From assembly GCA_903885415.1 (NCBI GenBank), contig CAISIP010000323.1, positions 1-5,303 on the forward strand: 5,303 nt of DNA, written 5' to 3'. Source of the DNA: an uncultured beta proteobacterium (lineage in GTDB: Bacteria; Pseudomonadota; Gammaproteobacteria; Burkholderiales; Burkholderiaceae_C). The notes under the pieces are model-generated. The model ran no database searches. It was given only the letters and a program-made list of their open reading frames with translations, and had not been told where the DNA came from. A program made the translations under genes and the position numbers. Below are positions 1-5,303 of the stretch, one piece after another. How positions within the stretch are numbered: position 1 is the stretch's first letter; every line of letters starts with the position of its first letter.

Positions 1-1031
1 AGTACGAACAGCGCATGGCACTGCTGCGAACCACGCTCGACTACGCCGACCTCCAGGACGCCGACATGGTCATCGAAGCGGTATTCGAGGACATGGGCGT
101 CAAGGAAGCGGTATTTAGGAAGCTCGACGCGGTGATGAAGCAGGGTGCGATTTTGGCCAGCAACACGTCGACGCTGGACGTGGACCGGATTGCTGGCTTC
201 ACCCGGCGCCCGCAGGACGTCATCGGCACCCACTTCTTTAGCCCGGCCAACGTGATGCGACTGCTCGAAGTGGTGCGCGGCGAGAAGACGGCCAAAGATG
301 TGCTGGCCACCGTGATGGCGCTGGGCAAGAAAATCAAGAAGACCACGGTGGTCTCTGGCGTGTGCGACGGCTTCATCGGCAACCGCATGATTGAGCAGTA
401 CAGCCGCCAGGCCGGCTTCCTGCTCGACGAGGGCTGCACGCCGACGCAGGTCGACCGGGCGGTTGAAAAATTCGGTTTTGCGATGGGTCCGTTTCGAATG
501 GGCGACTTGGCCGGCAACGACATCGGCTGGGCCATCCGCAAGCGCCGCGCGATCGAGCGCCCCGATATGAAATACAGCATGACGGCAGACCGTCTGTGCG
601 AGCTCGGACGTTTTGGCCAGAAGACCGGCGCGGGCTGGTACGACTACGCGCCGGGCAAGCGTGATGCGATGGCGTCCGACCTGGTCGTGACGATGATCGA
701 CGCGCACCGCAAGACGCTGGGCATCACGCCGCGCAAGATAGGCGACGAGGAAATCGTCCAGCGCCTGGTTTTCGCGTTGGTCAACGAGGGCGCGCGCATT
801 CTGGAGGACGGCATCGCGTCCAAGGCCAGCGACATCGACATGGTCTACATCACCGGGTACGGCTTCCCGATGTTCCGCGGCGGGCCGATGTGCTACGCGG
901 ACCAGTTCGGTCTGTTCAACGTCGTTCAGGCGATGCGGCGCTTCGCGGCAAATCCGCTCGACGACGCCGCGTTCTGGAAGCCGGCGCCGATGCTGGCCAG
1001 GCTCGCCGCCGAAGGCCAGTGCTTTAACTGA
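1..1031 (+). CDS. 3-hydroxyacyl-CoA dehydrogenase, C-terminal part of a probable enoyl-CoA hydratase/dehydrogenase fusion (5' partial)
   Basis: Oxidises (S)-3-hydroxyacyl-CoA to 3-ketoacyl-CoA with NAD in the third step of beta-oxidation, in the cytoplasm. The first complete codon is at base 3, and 342 residues are present. The reading frame is open to the left edge, and the residues before the ATG at 15 (YEQR) fit the family, so that ATG is internal. The visible part starts late in the NAD-binding Rossmann fold, so the glycine-rich NAD loop is off-window. Counting from base 3, it has SNTST (53-57), HFFSPA with the catalytic His77, its partner Glu89, and GFIGNR with Asn127. The first C-terminal helical domain follows, then a second from about 253 ending near RGGPM (292-296). 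Two such domains are typical of FadB/FadJ or peroxisomal-type fusions of about 700 residues, so an N-terminal crotonase domain is inferred upstream. The thiolase starts 24 bases downstream, as expected of an alpha/beta beta-oxidation pair. The family is secure; the fusion is inference. Confidence 0.93.
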   Translation, partial: YEQRMALLRTTLDYADLQDADMVIEAVFEDMGVKEAVFRKLDAVMKQGAILASNTSTLDVDRIAGFTRRPQDVIGTHFFSPANVMRLLEVVRGEKTAKDVLATVMALGKKIKKTTVVSGVCDGFIGNRMIEQYSRQAGFLLDEGCTPTQVDRAVEKFGFAMGPFRMGDLAGNDIGWAIRKRRAIERPDMKYSMTADRLCELGRFGQKTGAGWYDYAPGKRDAMASDLVVTMIDAHRKTLGITPRKIGDEEIVQRLVFALVNEGARILEDGIASKASDIDMVYITGYGFPMFRGGPMCYADQFGLFNVVQAMRRFAANPLDDAAFWKPAPMLARLAAEGQCFN

Positions 1032-1045
1032 ACTCCCATCGCATC

Positions 1046-1049
1046 AGGA
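1046..1049 (+). promoter_or_regulatory. Ribosome binding site of the thiolase gene
   Basis: AGGA lies six bases before the ATG at 1056, in the 24-base gap after the dehydrogenase stop. It supports that ATG as the thiolase start. No room is left for an independent promoter outside the upstream coding region, which suggests co-transcription. Confidence 0.6.
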
Positions 1050-1055
1050 TATTCC

Positions 1056-2231
1056 ATGACCAACGCCGTAATCGTTTCCACCGCCCGTACGCCCCTGGCC
1101 AAGAGCTGGAAGGGGTCCTTCAACATGACGCACGGGGCGACACTGGGCGGCCACGCGGTGGCGCACGCGATCACGCGTGCCGGTATTGATGCCGCCGAGG
1201 TCGAGGACGTGATCATGGGCTGCGCCAACCCCGAAGGCGCCACTGGCGCCAACATCGCGCGCCAGATTGCTCTGCGCGCCGGTTGCCCGATCAGCGTATC
1301 GGGTATGACGGTCAACCGTTTCTGCTCTTCGGGGCTGCAGACCATCGCGCTGGCAGCCCAACGGGTGATTGCCGGGGAGGGCGATATATTTGTGGCCGGC
1401 GGCGTGGAGAGCATTTCCTGCGTGCAGCAAGAAATGAACAAGCACATGATGGCCGACCCCTGGCTGGTGGAGCACAAGCCGGCAATCTACTGGAACATGC
1501 TGCAGACCGCCGAGAACGTCGCCAAACGCTACCACATCAGCCGTGAGGCGATGGACGAATACGGTGCGACGAGCCAGCAACGGGCCACCGCAGCGCTGGC
1601 TGCGGGCCTGTTTGACGCCGAGATCGCGCCGATCACGGTGACGATGGGTGTGGCTGACAAGCTCATTGGAATGACAACCCGCCAGGTGACGGTCAGCCAG
1701 GACGAGGGCATACGCGCCGGCACCACGCAGCAGGGTGTCAGCGGCATCAAGCCAGCGATGCCCGGCGGAGTGATTGCGGCCGGCAACGCCAGCCAGTTCT
1801 CGGACGGTGGCGGCGCGGTAGTGGTGATGAACGAGACGCTCGCGCAACGCAAGGGTCTGCAGCCGCTGGGGCGATTTCTGGGATTCGCGGTCGCCGGCTG
1901 CGATCCGGACGAGATGGGAATAGGCCCGGTGTTTGCAATTCCAAAGCTGCTCAAGCGTCTGGGCCTGGGCGTTGGCGACATCGACTTGTGGGAACTCAAC
2001 GAGGCCTTCGCGGTTCAGGTGCTGTATTGCCGCGACAAGATCGGCATACCGCCAGACAGGCTCAACGTCAACGGCGGCGCGATTGCCGTTGGCCACCCTT
2101 ACGGCGTGAGCGGACAGCGACTGACCGGGCATGCGCTGATCGAGGGCAAGCGCCGCGGCGCCAAGCGGGTTCTGGTCACGATGTGCATTGGCGGCGGAAT
2201 GGGCGCCGCGGGCGTTTTCGAAGTCCTCTGA
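1056..2231 (+). CDS. Acetyl-CoA C-acyltransferase (3-ketoacyl-CoA thiolase)
   Basis: Cleaves 3-ketoacyl-CoA with free CoA to acetyl-CoA plus a shortened acyl-CoA, the last step of each beta-oxidation turn. The protein has 391 residues, the usual thiolase length. The N terminus [13 protein letters not shown] is typical. The nucleophile is Cys90 in NRFCSSGLQ, the NEAF motif is at 315-318, the catalytic His347 lies in [11 protein letters not shown], and the second catalytic Cys377 lies in MCIGGGMG. All catalytic residues are present, so the enzyme should be active. The GHPYG form and the loop at [15 protein letters not shown] (56-70) look more like degradative bacterial thiolases than the GHPIGASG type of biosynthetic acetoacetyl-CoA thiolases, but this does not settle chain-length preference. 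The start is supported by AGGA six bases upstream. It lies between the hydroxyacyl-CoA dehydrogenase and acyl-CoA dehydrogenase genes in one orientation, and probably forms a complex with the former. It resembles FadA/FadI, but I do not assign a symbol. Confidence 0.95.
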   Translation: MTNAVIVSTARTPLAKSWKGSFNMTHGATLGGHAVAHAITRAGIDAAEVEDVIMGCANPEGATGANIARQIALRAGCPISVSGMTVNRFCSSGLQTIALAAQRVIAGEGDIFVAGGVESISCVQQEMNKHMMADPWLVEHKPAIYWNMLQTAENVAKRYHISREAMDEYGATSQQRATAALAAGLFDAEIAPITVTMGVADKLIGMTTRQVTVSQDEGIRAGTTQQGVSGIKPAMPGGVIAAGNASQFSDGGGAVVVMNETLAQRKGLQPLGRFLGFAVAGCDPDEMGIGPVFAIPKLLKRLGLGVGDIDLWELNEAFAVQVLYCRDKIGIPPDRLNVNGGAIAVGHPYGVSGQRLTGHALIEGKRRGAKRVLVTMCIGGGMGAAGVFEVL

Positions 2232-2284
2232 AGTTCCAGGCCCCGGCGCGCCAGCCACCTTCGCAACGACGCGCACGCTCTTCC

Positions 2285-4117
2285 ATGCGGCTGCGTCAGA
2301 CGCTCGACTTCCTGCTGTACCAGTGGCTCGACGTTGAGTCGCTCAGCCGGCGCGAGCGTTTCGCCGACCATTCGCGCGAAAGCTTCGACGCGGTGCTGGA
2401 CATCTGCGAAAGAATCGCACGCGAGAAATATGCGCCGTTCAATCGGTTGGTCGACAGCCAGGAGCCGCGTCTGGAACGCGATGCGGTGGTCCTGCCGCAG
2501 GCCACACACGAGGCGCACCGCGCCTATGTGGAGTCCGGCATGCTGGGGGCTGCGCAGGACTACGGCTACGGCGGAATGCAGTTGCCGTACACCGTCAACG
2601 CGAGCGCCAACGCCTTCTTCGCACTCGCCAGCGTGGGCATCGGCAGCCATATGCTGACCGTGGGCAACGCCAACCTGTTGCTGGTGCACGGAACGCCGGG
2701 CCAGCAGCAGGTTTTCGCCGCCAACGAGTTATCCGGGCGCTGGGCCGGCACCATGTGTCTGAGCGAGCCGCAAGCGGGCTCCAGCCTGTCGGATATCGCC
2801 ACCCGTGCGCTGCCGGATGGAGAAGGCTTCGAGAAGGACCCACTGGGTCCGCGCTACCGGCTCACCGGCAACAAAATGTGGATATCGTCGGGCGACCATG
2901 AACTGACCGAGAACATCATCCACCTGGTTTTGGCCAAGATACCGGGGCCCGACGGCCAACTGATTCCCGGCACCAAGGGCATCTCACTCTTCGTCGCGCC
3001 CAAACGACTGGTCGACGCCGAGGGCCGGTTGACCGGTGAGCGCAACGACATCGCGCTGGCCGGCCTGAACCACAAGTTGGGATGGCGCGGCACGACCAAT
3101 ACGCTGCTCAACTTCGGTGAGGGCAAGTTTCCGGTCGCCGGTCGGGCCGGTGCCGTGGGTTACCTGGTCGGCCGACCGCACGAGGGCCTGCGCTGCATGT
3201 TCCACATGATGAATGAGGCGCGCATCGGGGTCGGAACCGCCGCGACGATGCTCGGTCTCGCAGGCTACTACGCGTCGCTGGACTATGCCAGGAGCCGGCC
3301 GCAGGGCCGGCCGATCGGCGCCAGCGGCAAGGACGCCACCAGCGCGCCGGTGCGCATCATCGAGCACGCCGACGTCAAGCGCATGCTGCTGGCACAGAAG
3401 TCCTACTGCGAGGGTGCGCTGGCGCTCGAGTTGTATTGCGCGCGCCTGGTCGACGAGGACCGCACCGGCGACGCCGAGTCGGCCCGGCAGGCGCGGCTGC
3501 TGCTGGAGGTTCTCACGCCGATCGCCAAGAGCTGGCCCAGCGAGTGGTGCCTGGAGGCCAATTCGCTGGCGATACAGATTCACGGTGGCTATGGCTACAC
3601 CCGCGACTTTCCGGTCGAGCAATACTGGCGTGACAACCGGCTGAACATGATCCACGAGGGAACGCATGGCATCCACGCGCTGGACCTGCTCGGTCGCAAA
3701 GTGCGGATGCAAGGCGGTGGCGCATTGACGTTGCTGGGCGAGCGGGTCCTTGAGACGGCCCGGCGCGCCGGCGCGCAACCAGCGTTGCGCGGGCACGCAT
3801 GCGCGCTGCAATCGGGATGGCAGCAGCTGCTCGACGCAACGCATGGGGCCTGGGCCGGAGGCGAAACCGAGCCAGCCTTGGTCAACGCGGTTCCGTACAT
3901 GCAGGCCTTCGGCCATGCGGTGCTGGCCTGGATCTGGCTCGACGTGGCCATGACGGCTTTGGACGCGGCAGCGCCCGCTCAAGCACCCGAGCGTGCAGGA
4001 AGGCTGGCTTGCACCGATTACTTCTACCGTTATGAACTGCCTAAAATTGGCGCCTGGCTGCGGGTCGTGCAAGACCGCGACATGACCTGTGCAGCCATGT
4101 CCGAAGAAATGTTCTGA
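2285..4117 (+). CDS. Acyl-CoA dehydrogenase, long form with extra C-terminal domain
   Basis: FAD enzyme that introduces the trans-2 double bond into acyl-CoA, passing electrons to electron-transferring flavoprotein; this is the first step of beta-oxidation. It has 610 residues against roughly 380-400 for the classic short form. The helical N-terminal domain runs to about 150. The middle domain carries the first family signature GTMCLSEPQAGSS (155-167) and the flavin-contacting KMWISSGDHE (197-206). The C-terminal helical domain has MMNEAR (308-313), HGGYGY (433-438) and IHEGT, where Glu458 is in the position of the catalytic base of medium-chain acyl-CoA dehydrogenases. Residues from about 480 on match in position the extra C-terminal domain (Acyl-CoA_dh_C type) of the roughly 600-residue bacterial enzymes. 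ATG 2285 was chosen because MRLRQTLDFLLYQWLDVE looks like the family N terminus and the frame upstream only reads through the thiolase gene. No clear Shine-Dalgarno precedes it. The stop overlaps the next start. Substrate chain length is unknown. Confidence 0.94.
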   Translation: MRLRQTLDFLLYQWLDVESLSRRERFADHSRESFDAVLDICERIAREKYAPFNRLVDSQEPRLERDAVVLPQATHEAHRAYVESGMLGAAQDYGYGGMQLPYTVNASANAFFALASVGIGSHMLTVGNANLLLVHGTPGQQQVFAANELSGRWAGTMCLSEPQAGSSLSDIATRALPDGEGFEKDPLGPRYRLTGNKMWISSGDHELTENIIHLVLAKIPGPDGQLIPGTKGISLFVAPKRLVDAEGRLTGERNDIALAGLNHKLGWRGTTNTLLNFGEGKFPVAGRAGAVGYLVGRPHEGLRCMFHMMNEARIGVGTAATMLGLAGYYASLDYARSRPQGRPIGASGKDATSAPVRIIEHADVKRMLLAQKSYCEGALALELYCARLVDEDRTGDAESARQARLLLEVLTPIAKSWPSEWCLEANSLAIQIHGGYGYTRDFPVEQYWRDNRLNMIHEGTHGIHALDLLGRKVRMQGGGALTLLGERVLETARRAGAQPALRGHACALQSGWQQLLDATHGAWAGGETEPALVNAVPYMQAFGHAVLAWIWLDVAMTALDAAAPAQAPERAGRLACTDYFYRYELPKIGAWLRVVQDRDMTCAAMSEEMF

Positions 4118-4344
4118 TGTCCTTTTTCAAGAAATACAACGGCACCACCGACCTGCGCCTAGCCCGGCTGGAAAAGCTGATTTGGGTGCTGATCTACGGT
4201 GGGCTCTTGTCGGTCGTGCTATCGTGCTTCATACCCGATGAGCCGTCTCATACGGCGGTGGCTATGCTGGTGGGCGGTTGCATCCTGACGGCCGTAGGCG
4301 TGGGCATGCTGTACTACCGCTCGCGGCTGCATCAGGGCCATTGA
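4117..4344 (+). CDS. Small two-helix membrane protein of unknown function
   Basis: A 75-residue protein I cannot assign to a named family. It begins with a basic, probably amphipathic stretch (K5, K6, R14, R17, K20). A hydrophobic helix follows at about 21-39, then a short acidic turn IPDEPSH (39-45), a second hydrophobic helix at about 46-67, and the basic tail RSRLHQGH. By the positive-inside rule both ends face the cytoplasm, forming a hairpin in the inner membrane. There is no signal peptidase site and no obvious catalytic motif; Cys37 and Cys55 lie within or next to the membrane segments. The ATG shares its A with the stop of the acyl-CoA dehydrogenase (TGATG), so translation is probably coupled and the two products made in step. 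That coupling and the credible membrane topology argue that it is real. A role in holding beta-oxidation enzymes at the membrane is only a guess from context. Confidence 0.82.
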   Translation: MSFFKKYNGTTDLRLARLEKLIWVLIYGGLLSVVLSCFIPDEPSHTAVAMLVGGCILTAVGVGMLYYRSRLHQGH

Positions 4345-4411
4345 GCAGCGCTCGCCGACCGCCGGTCGCAGTGCCGGCCTGCAAGCCCCCACCACGCTAT
4401 GGAGTCCTTTG
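4345..4411 (+). other. Intergenic gap with a weak GC hairpin
   Basis: This 67-base stretch is the longest gap between genes in the window. It holds a perfect 5-bp inverted repeat, CGACC at 4356-4360 and GGTCG at 4364-4368, around a three-base loop. No run of T follows, so it is not a convincing intrinsic terminator. It might slow or process the mRNA, or be chance in GC-rich DNA. No clear sigma-70 promoter elements are seen, although a promoter without a good consensus could be missed. The 3' end carries the ribosome binding site of the reductase. Confidence 0.3.
4401..4404 (+). promoter_or_regulatory. Ribosome binding site of the SDR gene
   Basis: GGAG lies seven bases before the ATG at 4412. 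This decides the start in favour of that ATG over the in-frame TTG immediately before it at 4409, which would leave only four bases of spacing. Confidence 0.6.
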
Positions 4412-5203
4412 ATGACGCGCACCGTACAACAGCTTTTTGACCTGCGCGGCAAGACCGCTCTGGTGACCGGCGCTTCGCGCGGACTGGGCCTGCAGATGGC
4501 GCACGCGCTCGGAGAGGCCGGGGCCCGGATCATGATCAGCTCACGCAAGGCCGCCGATCTGGAACTCGCGGTAGCCAGCTTGCAGGCGGCGGGTATCGAC
4601 GCCCGATGGAGCGCAGCCGACTGCGCGGTCGAGGCCGATATCCGGCGCTTGGCCGATCAGACGCTTGAGCGCATGGGCCCACTGGACATACTGGTCAACA
4701 ACGCCGGCGCCACTTGGGGCGCGCCGGCCGAGGACCATCCGGTAGCGGCGTGGGACAAGGTGATGAACACCAATGTCCGGGGCTATTTCATTCTCAGCCA
4801 GCATATCGCCAAGCATTGCATGATTGAGCGGTGCAGCGGGCGAATCATTAACATCGCGTCGATCACCGGACTCGGCGGCAACCCGCCCGATATGCAGACC
4901 ATTGCCTACAACACGTCCAAGGGCGCGGTCGTCAACTTCACCCGCGCGCTGGCCGCCGAATGGGGCCGCTACGGCATCACCGTCAACGCGATATGCCCGG
5001 GGTTTTTCCCAAGCAAGATGACCGCTGCAACGCTTAGGAGCTTCGGCGAGGACACGCTGGCCTCGCACGCGCCATTGCGGCGCCTGGGCGACGACGAAGA
5101 CCTCAAGGGAATTACGCTGCTGTATGCGTCAGACGCTGGCAAGCACATCACCGGCCAGTGGCTGGCCGTCGACGGCGGCGTTTCGGTGGTCACCGGTGGC
5201 TGA
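4412..5203 (+). CDS. Short-chain dehydrogenase/reductase (SDR), classical type
   Basis: NAD(P)-dependent oxidoreductase of 263 residues, the normal length for classical SDRs. A Rossmann fold starts with LVTGASRGLG, the TGxxxGxG loop being residues 19-26. NNAG is at 96-99, Asn121 follows, and the catalytic Ser150, Tyr166 and Lys170 (YNTSK) are all present, so it should be active. The basic SSRK (43-46) after the second strand favours NADP(H), which suggests a reductase. VNAICPGFFPSKM and the C-terminal WLAVDGG are typical of FabG-like and gluconate-5-dehydrogenase-like relatives. The substrate cannot be told from sequence; the operon suggests a 3-keto or 3-hydroxy acyl-CoA or a related intermediate. 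ATG 4412 is preferred because GGAG sits seven bases upstream. The last codons overlap the start of the thioesterase gene by eight bases, so the two are likely translated together. FabG acting on acyl-carrier protein is a less likely alternative given the catabolic neighbours. Confidence 0.93.
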   Translation: MTRTVQQLFDLRGKTALVTGASRGLGLQMAHALGEAGARIMISSRKAADLELAVASLQAAGIDARWSAADCAVEADIRRLADQTLERMGPLDILVNNAGATWGAPAEDHPVAAWDKVMNTNVRGYFILSQHIAKHCMIERCSGRIINIASITGLGGNPPDMQTIAYNTSKGAVVNFTRALAAEWGRYGITVNAICPGFFPSKMTAATLRSFGEDTLASHAPLRRLGDDEDLKGITLLYASDAGKHITGQWLAVDGGVSVVTGG

Positions 5204-5303
5204 GCCGGCGCAAGCCCGTGCTGCCCTGGGCTTTGGTGTCGTCATCCCCTTTGTAGACCACCTCGGCATAGAGTTGCTCGGCTTCGAAGAGGGCGCGTCC
5301 GAG
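5196..5303 (+). CDS. Probable PaaI-type hotdog thioesterase, N terminus (3' partial)
   Basis: The frame is open from a GTG at 5196 to the right edge, giving 36 codons. It includes IPFVDHLGIELLGFEEG at residues 17-33. This resembles the N-terminal strand and helix of PaaI/YbgC-like hotdog acyl-CoA thioesterases, in which a phrase like PF-x-x-HLG-[IF]-x-[LF] leads into the first strand. Such enzymes hydrolyse acyl- or aryl-CoA to free acid and CoA, and often accompany acyl-CoA catabolic genes to release trapped CoA. The GTG overlaps the SDR stop by eight bases, and it places the motif about as far from the N terminus as in relatives. No good Shine-Dalgarno is visible, so coupling to the SDR is likely. 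An upstream start inside the SDR cannot be excluded. The conserved catalytic region is off-window, so the assignment rests on a short segment. Confidence 0.68.
   Translation, partial: MAEPAQARAALGFGVVIPFVDHLGIELLGFEEGASE

Noticed and set aside
15..17. ATG at 15 as the start of the hydroxyacyl-CoA dehydrogenase
   Set aside because: The frame is open to the left edge, the residues before it fit the family, and starting here would cut off most of the NAD-binding fold including its glycine-rich loop.
1044..2276. Long open frame of 410 codons on the minus strand opposite the thiolase
   Set aside because: It is an antisense shadow common in GC-rich genes. Its His/Arg/Ala-rich product shows no recognisable motif, and the sense frame carries all thiolase catalytic motifs.
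1988..2284. N-terminal extension of the acyl-CoA dehydrogenase frame into the thiolase gene
   Set aside because: The added residues are Arg/Gln-rich out-of-frame translation of the thiolase 3' end with no family resemblance. The dehydrogenase N terminus fits ATG 2285.
3294..3311. Perfect 7-bp inverted repeat GCCGGCC/GGCCGGC with a four-base loop
   Set aside because: It lies inside the acyl-CoA dehydrogenase coding region at a repeated Arg-Pro codon pair, has no T-run, and is easily produced by GC-rich codon use.
2984..4072. Long open frame of 362 codons on the minus strand opposite the acyl-CoA dehydrogenase
   Set aside because: It has the same shadow character, lying fully inside a well-supported gene with no domain resemblance.
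4409..4411. TTG immediately before the ATG as the SDR start
   Set aside because: The ATG at 4412 is the better codon and has GGAG at seven-base spacing; the TTG would leave only four bases.

Overview
The window is a GC-rich stretch with every gene on the + strand. It reads as the middle of a fatty-acid or acyl-CoA beta-oxidation operon of a betaproteobacterium, most likely Burkholderiales. That placement rests on remembered protein resemblance, gene order and base composition, and no search was run. No RNA gene, mobile element, CRISPR array, promoter or strong terminator is visible. Essentially the whole window is coding, and the longest gap between genes is 67 bases.

Layout, left to right: (1) 1-1031, the C-terminal half of a two-domain enoyl-CoA hydratase/3-hydroxyacyl-CoA dehydrogenase, whose start lies off the left edge; (2) 1056-2231, a complete thiolase (acetyl-CoA acyltransferase); (3) 2285-4117, a complete 610-residue acyl-CoA dehydrogenase of the long type with an extra C-terminal domain; (4) 4117-4344, a 75-residue protein with two membrane helices, whose start codon overlaps the dehydrogenase stop; (5) 4412-5203, a classical short-chain dehydrogenase/reductase; (6) 5196-5303, the first 36 codons of a probable PaaI-type hotdog thioesterase that overlaps the previous stop and runs off the right edge.

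Together the genes cover one turn of the beta-oxidation spiral: the acyl-CoA dehydrogenase makes the enoyl-CoA, the bifunctional enzyme hydrates and oxidises it, and the thiolase releases acetyl-CoA. The reductase and thioesterase may handle side products, unusual acyl groups or CoA recycling. The small membrane protein is the only gene without a recognisable function. The physiological substrate cannot be read from the window, since no acyl-CoA ligase, transporter or regulator is included.

This is mostly an ordinary metabolic region. I found no convincing sign of a new defence, mobile or regulatory system. The points most worth a second look are the small membrane protein, the extra reductase in a pathway that already has a hydroxyacyl-CoA dehydrogenase, and the thioesterase start at the right edge.
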